Assembly: GCA_034435435.1 (NCBI GenBank)
Contig: DAOTXN010000031.1
Span: 1-26,168, forward strand
DNA: 26,168 nt
Direction of reading: 5' to 3'
Source of the DNA: DAOTXN01 sp034435435
GTDB lineage: Bacteria; Chloroflexota; Anaerolineae; S140-20
Made by a program: the position numbers and the translations under genes. The notes beneath the pieces were generated by a model. It searched no databases, was not told the origin of the DNA, and saw only the letters and a list, made by a program, of their open reading frames with translations. Positions 1-5,388 of the stretch are shown here, piece after piece; the first letter of the stretch is position 1; each line of letters opens with the position of its first letter.

Positions 1-130
1 CTCTCGTCTGCCTCGGGCTTTGAGTTCGCGGATACGCCTTTTTAGGCGTTCTTTCAGCGAAACGTTCTATTGACGGTTATCTGGTTGTTAATGTGCTGCG
101 CTTGCGAAACGATCTATTGGCAGGCGACAC

Positions 131-796
131 CTATCTTCTTATGTGAACGCAGAGCAAGAGACCGTCGCGCACGCAGACCGTGGCCCGCTGCCCGGTCATC
201 GCGTTGCTCACGCCCAGCGCCGGTCCGAAGGGCAGTGTACCGTCATCGAGCGCGTACAACAGCCCGTCGGTGGTGACGCCGCGCGCCGCGCCGCCCAGCG
301 GGATGAGCGAGACGGTGTCGCCGGGCCGGCCGGTGAGCGTCGCCGCGTCGCGGACCACAAAGGCGCTCTGGGAATCGTCCACGATGCGCACGTCGCGCCC
401 GTCCAGCGCGGGTAAAGACAGTAGCAGCACGTTGGCAAGCATCTGGTCGAGTCGTCCGCCCAGCGCGCCCAGCACGACGATGGGGTCGGCCCCCTGTTCC
501 ACGGCGTACAGCAAGGCCAGCTCCAAATCGGTCTCGTCTTTGGCGGGCGGATGGACGATGAACTCGGTTCCGGCGGCGCGCAGTCGCGTCTGCTGCTCTG
601 CGCCGAGCGAGTCCAGGTCGCCGATGAGCACGTGCGGGGTCAGGCCCAACGCCAGGGCGTGGCGTGCGCCGCCGTCGGCGGCGATGAGCAAATCGGCCCG
701 GCCAGCGTAACGCTGCGCCATCTCCCGGTCGGGCCGGTCGCCGTTGGCGAGGATGACGCAACGCTTGTTTTTCGAGGTTGTGTGAAGAGAAAACAA
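131..796 (-). CDS. thiN: Thiamine pyrophosphokinase
   Basis: Transfers pyrophosphate from ATP to thiamine, giving thiamine pyrophosphate in the cytosol. The 221-residue protein shows the family's motifs in order: AADGGARHAL (39-48), GDLDS (59-63), KDETDLELAL (86-95) and GALGGRLDQMLANV (110-123); the C-terminal part, with VSNAMTG, fits the thiamine-binding domain. Length is normal for the single-domain enzyme. The start is TTG at 796. No ATG, GTG or other TTG lies in frame between it and the first conserved strand (CVILANGD), and a strong GGAGGTGG lies 4 nt upstream. That ribosome site is in the 3' arm of the hairpin at 801-826 and the TTG overlaps the following U-tract, so translation start and transcription termination are physically interlocked. 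A TPP riboswitch lies upstream, so end-product control is expected. The family assignment is secure; the start is well supported but unusual. Confidence 0.95.
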   Translation of the reverse strand: MFSLHTTSKNKRCVILANGDRPDREMAQRYAGRADLLIAADGGARHALALGLTPHVLIGDLDSLGAEQQTRLRAAGTEFIVHPPAKDETDLELALLYAVEQGADPIVVLGALGGRLDQMLANVLLLSLPALDGRDVRIVDDSQSAFVVRDAATLTGRPGDTVSLIPLGGAARGVTTDGLLYALDDGTLPFGPALGVSNAMTGQRATVCVRDGLLLCVHIRR

Positions 797-800
797 AAAA

Positions 801-826
801 CCACCTCCGCCGCGGCGGGGTGGTGG
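801..826 (-). terminator. Riboswitch expression platform: terminator hairpin also hiding the SD
   Basis: On the minus strand a GC-rich stem (CCACCACCCCGCCG / CGGCGGAGGTGG, one bulge and one wobble) is followed at once by six T residues (795-800), the layout of an intrinsic terminator. The 3' arm contains GGAGGTGG (801-808), the only good Shine-Dalgarno for thiN, whose TTG start is at 796. The same hairpin could therefore stop transcription and, in transcripts that escape, block ribosome binding. Sequence layout is seen; the mechanism is inferred. Confidence 0.8.
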
Positions 827-840
827 CGCTGAAACTCTTT

Positions 841-939
841 TCTCCCTCCGCTGGCATTATCCAGATCAGGTTCGACGGGTCGGCGCCGGTCGCGCTGCAT
901 CAGACGCCCTCTCAGCCTGGTTCACCCAAGCTCCCCTTG
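841..939 (-). promoter_or_regulatory. TPP riboswitch (THI element)
   Basis: Read on the minus strand, the element has the conserved 5' GGGGAGC segment (about 931-937), the CTGAGAGGG core (907-915), and the near-invariant 3' half with GAACCTGATCTGG (861-873), ATAATGCCAGCG and the closing GGAGGGA. These are the pyrimidine-binding (CUGAGA) and pyrophosphate-binding parts of the TPP aptamer, in the right order and spacing. It lies about 45 nt upstream of thiN and ahead of a terminator-type hairpin. High TPP would be expected to switch thiN off. Confidence 0.96.
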
Positions 940-973
940 AATTGTTAAAATCTGCGCTCAACGAACTGATGGC

Positions 974-1002
974 AGTATAACATGGCCCTGGCGTCCCGTC
1001 AA
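974..1002 (-). promoter_or_regulatory. Promoter of the TPP riboswitch-thiN transcript
   Basis: On the minus strand TTGACG (1002-997), a 17-nt spacer and TATACT (979-974) form a near-consensus sigma-70 promoter about 35 nt upstream of the riboswitch aptamer. Orientation and distance fit the leader transcript. Confidence 0.75.
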
Positions 1003-1019
1003 GCAATTGATTTGTAACC

Positions 1020-1188
1020 TGCTCAGGCAGAAAAGAAATTTACCACCAAAGTCGCAAAGTTTTGAAAGACATAAAGTGCTCTTGAGAGTCCAAAGGCTTA
1101 AAAAATGAGTTGTTGCTTGTTTTTCTTTGTGTCTTTGGATTCTTAGCCCTTGGGGTCTTGGTGGTAAAAAAGCCACTGACCTGAGCAC
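1020..1188. repeat. Imperfect inverted repeat in the thiN-degV intergenic region
   Basis: This stretch without a gene is A/T-richer than its neighbours and its ends are inverted copies: TGCTCAGG (1020-1027) against CCTGAGCA (1180-1187), and TTTACCACCAA (1039-1049) against TTGGTGGTAA (1159-1168). Inside, CAAAG-type words recur on both arms. The 5' motif CACCAAGACCCC of the minus-strand reading also occurs at 14130-14139 in another intergenic gap. It looks like a small non-coding mobile repeat or a degenerate MITE. I could not find a clear target-site duplication. Confidence 0.55.
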
Positions 1189-1198
1189 TTTCAAGAAA

Positions 1199-1226
1199 TT
1201 GACTTTTTGAAAGAAGGCGCTAGAAT
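1199..1226 (+). promoter_or_regulatory. Candidate degV promoter
   Basis: TTGACT (1199-1204), a 16-nt spacer and TAGAAT (1221-1226) lie about 38 nt upstream of the degV start codon. It sits just outside the inverted repeat. Confidence 0.6.
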
Positions 1227-1263
1227 TGGGTGAGTATTCACTGCAAGGAACGGAGAGTCCGAC

Positions 1264-2115
1264 ATGGTCAAAGTGATTGTGGACAGCGCGGCTGCGATTC
1301 CTGAGAAACTGATCAAGCAATTGGACATCGAAGTGGTGCCGTATTACATCCATCGCGGCGTGGAGACATTGCGCGACATGGTAGATGTGAAACGCAAAGA
1401 GTTCTTTGAATGGCTGCCCAAAGCCAAGCGCATACCCCAGACGGCCAATCCGGGGCCGGGGGACTATTTGACGGCCTTTCGCAACGTGGCCCAAAAAGCC
1501 AAAGAAGTGGTTACGGTGCACATGACTTCCAAAGGGAGCGGGGCGTATCAGTCGGCGCTGGCGGCCAGAGAGATGGCCCGCGACATGATTCCCGAGCTCA
1601 AGATCGAGGTTGTGGATACGTTGCAGGTGGCGATGGCGCATGGGTGGGCGGCCATCGAAGCGGCGCGGGGAGCCGGGGAAGGGTTTAGTCTGGAACAGGT
1701 GGCAGACACCGCCAAAGAGGTCGCCCAAAAGGGGATGATGATTCAGACGGCCGACACGCTGCACTATTTGTACCTGGGCGGGCGCATCGGTAAGGCGCAG
1801 CACCTGGTTGGCTCGATGCTCAACATCAAGCCGCTCATCGGGATGCAAGACGGCGTCATCGTCGCGCTAGGCCAGGCCCGCACGCGGACTAAAGCCTATC
1901 TGCGCATGGCCGACTTGATGCGCCAGCGGGTCGCGCCGGGCCAGCGCATCAAGGCCGCTTTTACGCACGTGGCGGCGCTAGAAGAGGCCGAAAAGCTGCG
2001 CGACATCATCTGCGAGCGTTTTGATTGCGCCGAGGTGCTTATCACCGAATTGACGCCGGTGTTGGGCGTGCACACCGGGCCGGGCACGGTGGGCGTGTGT
2101 TTTTACGCGCCTTGA
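1264..2115 (+). CDS. DegV family fatty-acid-binding protein
   Basis: Cytosolic DegV-fold protein of 283 residues, the usual length. In characterised members (FakB) it binds a fatty acid and presents it to the kinase FakA for incorporation into phospholipid. The sequence starts with the typical VDSAAAIP strand, then has PQTANPGPGDY (the lipid-pocket Ser/Thr loop region), TSKGSGAYQSA, VVDTLQ, LHYLYLGGRIG (about 166-176) and LNIKPLI. The ATG start is preceded by CGGAG with 8-nt spacing. It is transcribed alone from a probable promoter just upstream, and a tRNA promoter overlaps its end. No fakA (DhaK-like) gene is visible in the window, so its partner, if any, must be elsewhere. Substrate specificity cannot be read from sequence. 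Confidence 0.93.
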   Translation: MVKVIVDSAAAIPEKLIKQLDIEVVPYYIHRGVETLRDMVDVKRKEFFEWLPKAKRIPQTANPGPGDYLTAFRNVAQKAKEVVTVHMTSKGSGAYQSALAAREMARDMIPELKIEVVDTLQVAMAHGWAAIEAARGAGEGFSLEQVADTAKEVAQKGMMIQTADTLHYLYLGGRIGKAQHLVGSMLNIKPLIGMQDGVIVALGQARTRTKAYLRMADLMRQRVAPGQRIKAAFTHVAALEEAEKLRDIICERFDCAEVLITELTPVLGVHTGPGTVGVCFYAP

Positions 2116-2140
2116 AAGAATGCCGGATTAGTGGTATAAT
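2112..2140 (+). promoter_or_regulatory. tRNA-Arg promoter
   Basis: TTGAAA (2112-2117), a 17-nt spacer and a perfect TATAAT (2135-2140) lie 18 nt before the tRNA. The -35 overlaps the degV stop codon. Confidence 0.8.
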
Positions 2141-2158
2141 CGAATTGTAGCAATCCGC

Positions 2159-2234
2159 GCCCTCGTAGCTCAACGGATAGAGCGTTTGGTTGCGGACCAA
2201 AAGGTTGCGTGTTCGAGTCACGCCGAGGGTGCCA
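2159..2234 (+). tRNA. tRNA-Arg, anticodon GCG, CCA encoded
   Basis: A full cloverleaf can be drawn. The acceptor stem is GCCCTCG/CGAGGGT, closing with a G1-U72 wobble. The D arm is GCTC/GAGC. The anticodon stem TTTGG/CCAAA carries the loop TTGCGGA, and the T arm is GCGTG-TTCGAGT-CACGC. The discriminator is G73 and CCA is encoded at 2232-2234. The anticodon at 2192-2194 is GCG, reading Arg CGC/CGU. A20 in the D loop, C35 and G73 are known arginine identity elements and support the call. The gene has its own promoter and terminator. Bacterial CGN decoding usually relies on an ACG (inosine-modified) tRNA, so a GCG form is less common. Confidence 0.93.
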
Positions 2235-2245
2235 AAAGTCACTAC

Positions 2246-2289
2246 AGAGCTTGCGGTTTGCAGAAATGCGCGACCGCAGGCTCTTTTTT
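2246..2289 (+). terminator. Intrinsic terminator after tRNA-Arg
   Basis: AGAGCTTGCGGT (2246-2257) pairs with ACCGCAGGCTCT (one G-U), and the stem runs straight into TTTTTT. The loop is about 15 nt. Confidence 0.88.
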
Positions 2290-2303
2290 CGTTTGAAATC
2301 ATC

Positions 2304-2356
2304 TTGACAACTTATAGTATCGGATATAAACTGATTCACGAAATCCGATACCGATA
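2304..2356 (+). promoter_or_regulatory. Fic gene promoter with operator-like palindromes
   Basis: TTGACA (2304-2309) is followed by TATAAA (2325-2330, short 15-nt spacer). Overlapping the -10 is TATCGGAT (2319-2326), repeated in inverted form as ATCCGATA (2343-2350) with 16 nt between. A further CCGATA follows directly, making GATACCGATA (2347-2356). This suggests a dimeric repressor site, possibly bound by the Fic protein's own C-terminal DNA-binding domain. The 10-mer GATACCGATA also occurs in the RHH/RelE promoter near 5202-5211. Confidence 0.6.
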
Positions 2357-2370
2357 CGGACGACCTTCTG

Positions 2371-3309
2371 ATGCTCGAATCACGCCTGTTGAATCGCCTG
2401 GAAGAAAAAAAGGCTCAATTGGATGCGCTACGCCCACTGCCGGCGGCCGCTGTGCGCCGCCTCGACGAACAACTCGCCGTCGAGTGGATTTACAACTCGA
2501 ACGCCATCGAGGGAAGCACGCTGACTCTGAAAGAAACCCAACTCATTCTGGAGACCGGTCTCACGATTGGCGGAAAGAGTCTGCGCGAACATTTCGAGGT
2601 CATCAACCACAAAGAAGCCATCGAGTACGTCGAAGCGCTGGCGACCGGAGATGATCCCATCACCCCGTATCACGTGCGGCAGATCCACCGATTGGTGCTC
2701 ACGCGCATAGACGACGCGAGCGCCGGGCAGTATCGCAGCCTGGCCATGCGCATCACCGGCGCGGCCCACCAACCACCTGAACCGTGGCAGGTGCCGATTC
2801 TGATGAGTGAATGGGGCGATTGGCTCAACCATTCGGCGGCGTTGCATGGTGTGGAACGCGCTGCGCTGGCTCACCACCGGCTGGTCGCCATCCACCCCTT
2901 TATTGACGGCAACGGGCGCACAGCGCGACTGGTGATGAACTTGCTGTTGATGCGCGACGGCTATCCGCCGACGATTATCTTGCGTGTCAACCGTCGCCAG
3001 TATTACCGCACGCTGGCTCAAGCCGATGCGGGGAACGCAGCGCCGCTGGTCAATCTGGTGGGACGGGCGGTCGAGCGCAGTCTGGCTCTCTATCTGCAGG
3101 CTTGCACGCCCCGGATCGTTCCGCCTTCCCCGCACGACGAATGGCTCCCCCTACGCCAGGCCGCAGAAGGCACGTCTTATAGCCAGGAGTATCTGAGTCT
3201 GTTGGCCCGCAAAGGACGCCTGGAGGCCATCAAGCGGGGACGGGTGTGGTACACCACGCGGCGGGCGGTAGCAGATTATGCGGCGTCGGTTGCCGGAGAC
3301 AGCGCATAA
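2371..3309 (+). CDS. Fic family protein with C-terminal DNA-binding domain
   Basis: Fic enzymes usually move AMP from ATP onto a hydroxyl of a target protein. This 312-residue protein carries the complete active-site motif HPFIDGNGR (175-183). Upstream it has the auto-inhibitory helix motif SNAIEG (43-48), which matches the (S/T)xxxE(G/N) rule, making it a class II (N-terminally self-inhibited) Fic. Residues about 258-305 (LRQAAEGTSYSQEYLSLLARKGRLEAIK...) look like an excisionase/MerR-type winged helix, so it may regulate its own promoter, where palindromes are visible. No separate antitoxin gene is adjacent. It lies in a toxin-antitoxin-rich stretch but could equally be a housekeeping modulator. 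The ATG is used with no strong ribosome site. A 15-bp palindrome follows the stop. Confidence 0.92.
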   Translation: MLESRLLNRLEEKKAQLDALRPLPAAAVRRLDEQLAVEWIYNSNAIEGSTLTLKETQLILETGLTIGGKSLREHFEVINHKEAIEYVEALATGDDPITPYHVRQIHRLVLTRIDDASAGQYRSLAMRITGAAHQPPEPWQVPILMSEWGDWLNHSAALHGVERAALAHHRLVAIHPFIDGNGRTARLVMNLLLMRDGYPPTIILRVNRRQYYRTLAQADAGNAAPLVNLVGRAVERSLALYLQACTPRIVPPSPHDEWLPLRQAAEGTSYSQEYLSLLARKGRLEAIKRGRVWYTTRRAVADYAASVAGDSA

Positions 3310-3314
3310 ATCCC

Positions 3315-3347
3315 AGACCTCCGAGGTTTTAGAAACCTCGGAGGTCT
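3315..3347. terminator. Perfect 15-bp palindrome, bidirectional terminator
   Basis: AGACCTCCGAGGTTT (3315-3329), loop TAG, then its exact complement to 3347. It lies between the convergent fic gene and the ICMT-like methyltransferase gene, with a short T run on the plus side. On the minus strand the palindrome itself encodes the last residues (DLRGF) and the stop codon of the methyltransferase. A palindrome of the same style lies at 19286-19320. Confidence 0.7.
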
Positions 3348-3961
3348 TTATTGCGCGTCGGCCGCGGAATTAGCCGGGGCGTCGTCTGTTGATAGCGCCG
3401 GTAGGCCTCGCCAAACTCTGCGACCAGCTTTTGCTCCTCCGGGATCGACCCCAGCGCAAAGTAGGCCGTGCTGACGGCGAAAAAAGCCAGCCGGTTGACG
3501 CTCATATCGGGCCATAGCGCCAGGACGACGATGGTCGTGGTGTACAAGGGATGGCGCATCCAGCGATACGGGCCGCTGGTCACCAGTCGCGCGTGGCGGT
3601 CGGCGGGGACCGGCTCGCCGCCGCGCAGTAGCTGGCGCAGGCCGATAAAGCGCCATACGTCGGTCTGGAACAGAGCCACGAGGAAAACAATCACAGCGCC
3701 CAACTGGAGAGCGCCCGTCAACCAGACCCATGGCGCGGGGATGGTGTAGAGCGGCCGGTCGGGTAGGACGGAGGGCAAGACGAGCAGCGGTAGAAAGGTC
3801 GCCGTCGCCGCGAAGGAGAAAAAGAGGCGATACCAGCGGTCCACGCGATTCGCGCCCCAGCGTCGCCGCGCCCAGTTTTTGACGCGGCAGGAGGCCAACA
3901 GGGTGTGGATGATCCCAAAGGCCGCACCAACGAGTAGGATGAACAAAACAGAAGCAAACAC
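3329..3961 (-). CDS. Isoprenylcysteine carboxyl methyltransferase-like membrane protein
   Basis: Integral membrane protein of about 210 residues with four to five hydrophobic segments. The C-terminal part has the ICMT/PEMT signature LVTSGPYRWMRHPLYT followed by EEQKLVAEFGEAYRRYQQTTPRLIP, which forms the SAM- and substrate-binding region. Bacterial members methylate varied small or lipid substrates; the real substrate here is unknown. The frame is open upstream to 4045, but the start chosen is GTG at 3961 because AAGGAG lies 8 nt before it and the upstream gene's TAA is directly adjacent. The two genes are therefore probably co-translated. The last five codons and the stop lie inside the terminator palindrome, suggesting the original C-terminus was altered. 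Confidence 0.82.
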   Translation of the reverse strand: MFASVLFILLVGAAFGIIHTLLASCRVKNWARRRWGANRVDRWYRLFFSFAATATFLPLLVLPSVLPDRPLYTIPAPWVWLTGALQLGAVIVFLVALFQTDVWRFIGLRQLLRGGEPVPADRHARLVTSGPYRWMRHPLYTTTIVVLALWPDMSVNRLAFFAVSTAYFALGSIPEEQKLVAEFGEAYRRYQQTTPRLIPRPTRNKDLRGF

Positions 3962-3966
3962 GAAAT

Positions 3967-4566
3967 TTACTCCTTGCGCGGCTGTCCCCACAGATACCAA
4001 AAGCGCTGCGCCGGAAAGCCCGCCGTCAACTCGCCGGTCCAGCAAAAGTCGCCGGAGTGGAAATCCGCCCGTAGCCGCTCGTCGAGGGCGGTCTGACGTT
4101 GGCGCAGTTCTGCTACGTCCAGCCCGATTTCGCCCGCCTCGTCCAGCAGCAAGTCAGCTTTGACCCGCGTCTCCACCTGGCGCGTATAGTGCGCCACTAC
4201 CGCCTCGCCTTGCTGTTGGCAGTCGTCCAGATACCAGGCCCAGGCGTCCAGCCGACTGCGCAGGTCGCGGGCCAGCTTGTTTTGGTAACGGGTGCGCCGC
4301 TGGCGTTTCTGATAATCCAGTTCCCGGCGGGCGCGGGTCAGCGCGTGAGACTGATCGGGAGTCAGGTAGTCGCGCAGCGTCTCTAGTCGGCGCAGCGCCA
4401 GCAGCAACCCGCCGAGGGTCAGCTTGGGCAAGTCGGGGCCGCCTGGCCGGCGGCGACTGGGTTCCCAAAATAGCTCGTCGGATTTCAGGTAATCGTCCAG
4501 TTCGTCGGCCATCGCCGCGCACAGCGCCGCGTCGCGGGTGATGAGATGTTCCAGTTCTGGGATCAT
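3967..4566 (-). CDS. Conserved-looking hypothetical protein, 199 aa
   Basis: I do not recognise a family. The protein is soluble, strongly charged and mostly helical by composition. The middle (about 58-150) is rich in Arg, Leu and Gln with heptad-like spacing, and the C-terminus is aromatic (FWYLWGQ). It has no signal peptide, no transmembrane segment, and no cysteine cluster. Codon and GC usage match the neighbours, so it looks like a real gene. Its stop is 5 nt from the GTG of the downstream ICMT-like methyltransferase, whose ribosome site lies inside this gene, so the two probably form one operon. The start ATG at 4566 lacks a clear ribosome site. Confidence 0.7.
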   Translation of the reverse strand: MIPELEHLITRDAALCAAMADELDDYLKSDELFWEPSRRRPGGPDLPKLTLGGLLLALRRLETLRDYLTPDQSHALTRARRELDYQKRQRRTRYQNKLARDLRSRLDAWAWYLDDCQQQGEAVVAHYTRQVETRVKADLLLDEAGEIGLDVAELRQRQTALDERLRADFHSGDFCWTGELTAGFPAQRFWYLWGQPRKE

Positions 4567-4614
4567 CTTTTACAATCCTGGCTTTAGTCGTAGCTACGGG
4601 TGTCAGTTGCACGC

Positions 4615-4902
4615 TCAGGGTTGGCGATACACGTCTTCGTGAGCGCCAATAACCCGGTGTACACAGATTCGCTCTCCCGTTACCGGATCCTCTTCAAAGT
4701 GAAGCGTCCAACGATATTTGCGACTGATACGCCCGAACCAGAGGCCAGGATACCCCTCTATGCGCTCAATAGACAAGCTGGGGTGGGACATGTCCTCTTG
4801 AAACAGGCGGAATGCCTTGCGAGCTTGCTCTTTGACATCGGGAGGAAGTTTCTTGAACATCTTGACGAATTGAGGAGTCCTTTGATGCTTCAATATCGTC
4901 AC
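4615..4902 (-). CDS. RelE/ParE-superfamily toxin
   Basis: A 95-residue basic protein of the RelE/ParE fold. The pattern is the one seen in mRNA-interferase and gyrase-poison toxins of this superfamily: FVKMFKKLPPDVKEQARKAF helix, LSIERIEGYPGLWFGRISRKYRWTLHFEE strand region, and the C-terminal VHRVIGAHEDVYR. It starts with GTG at 4902, overlapping the antitoxin stop by 4 nt (GTGA), so it is translationally coupled to the antitoxin upstream. The ribosome-cleaving or gyrase target cannot be told from sequence. Confidence 0.88.
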   Translation of the reverse strand: MTILKHQRTPQFVKMFKKLPPDVKEQARKAFRLFQEDMSHPSLSIERIEGYPGLWFGRISRKYRWTLHFEEDPVTGERICVHRVIGAHEDVYRQP

Positions 4903-5159
4903 TCCAGGCTCGCCAAAAACTCTTCCATCGTATCGAAGGTCTCAAAGCGGCCGGCGGCCAGGTCAGACTCGACTTCTCGTTCTGCAGCTTGCCATGCCTC
5001 GGTCCAAAACCATTCCTGACCGGGCTTGACGGCTTGTTGTTGCATATAGATGTCTATGGCTTCACGGATGATCTCTGAAATCGGCTTACGGGTGGTGAAA
5101 GACAGAGCACGCAGCCGCTCGTATTGCACAGGCTCCAGCCGCAATGACATGACTTTCAT
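4899..5159 (-). CDS. Ribbon-helix-helix antitoxin
   Basis: An 86-residue partner of the RelE-like toxin. The N-terminal third (MKVMSLRLEPVQYERLRALSF..., 1-45) fits an RHH/CopG DNA-binding domain: a beta strand with alternating residues, then two helices with PISEIIREAIDIYM. The C-terminal acidic tail (FETFDTMEEFLASLE) would wrap and neutralise the toxin. The start at 5159 is chosen over upstream ones because the RHH strand begins there and AAGGGGGT lies 6 nt before. A near-consensus promoter with inverted GGTATC/GATACC words lies directly upstream, consistent with auto-repression. Confidence 0.88.
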   Translation of the reverse strand: MKVMSLRLEPVQYERLRALSFTTRKPISEIIREAIDIYMQQQAVKPGQEWFWTEAWQAAEREVESDLAAGRFETFDTMEEFLASLE

Positions 5160-5181
5160 CGGCGCACCCCCTTTCTGAACT

Positions 5182-5216
5182 GGTATCAGTATACCACAAT
5201 ATATCGGTATCTTCAA
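5182..5216 (-). promoter_or_regulatory. Promoter and operator of the RHH/RelE operon
   Basis: Minus strand: TTGAAG (5216-5211), a 17-nt spacer, and TATACT (5193-5188). The palindrome GGTAT-CAGT-ATACC (plus strand 5182-5195) covers the -10, and the spacer holds GATACCGATA, also found upstream of the Fic gene. A site overlapping the -10 fits repression by the RHH antitoxin. Confidence 0.75.
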
Positions 5217-5235
5217 GCAGCAAGCGATTTGATTT

Positions 5236-5345
5236 GGGTGTGTTTCATTTCGGTTGGGAAGAGGAGCCAGCACGCCCACGTGCGGCTCCGTGAGGCACGT
5301 AGGCGTGCTTCACTCCTCATTGCTCAACTCATCTGAAACACACCC
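5236..5345. mobile_element. 110-bp MITE with 12-bp terminal inverted repeats and 9-bp target duplication
   Basis: The ends are perfect inverted repeats, GGGTGTGTTTCA (5236-5247) and TGAAACACACCC (5334-5345). Outside both lies the direct repeat ATTTGATTT (5227-5235 and 5346-5354), a target-site duplication. The interior is a long imperfect hairpin (GAGGAG..AGCACGCC.ACGTGC against GCACGT.GGCGTGCT..CTCCTC). No coding potential. It has landed between the RHH/RelE promoter and the next gene. The parent transposase is not in this window: the IS at the right end has different termini. Confidence 0.9.
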
Positions 5346-5388
5346 ATTTGATTTGGCAATCTCGCCGGAGCGTAATACAATCGGCGTT

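Noticed and set aside
1..130. Short basic frame on the minus strand (LKERLKRRIRELKARGRR) running off the left edge
   Set aside because: A stop lies a few codons upstream with no start codon or ribosome site between; too short to support a gene.
958..1848. 296-codon minus-strand frame over the intergenic repeat and degV
   Set aside because: No family motifs, no ribosome site, and it overlaps a well-supported gene and the TPP riboswitch promoter.
2103..2339. Minus-strand frame across the tRNA (RRDSNTQPFGPQPNAL...)
   Set aside because: This is the usual false protein produced by translating a tRNA gene backwards.
5254..5388. Longer N-terminus for the spermidine-synthase-like protein
   Set aside because: It is encoded by MITE sequence and lacks a ribosome site; the hydrophobic N-terminus typical of the family begins at the ATG at 5389.
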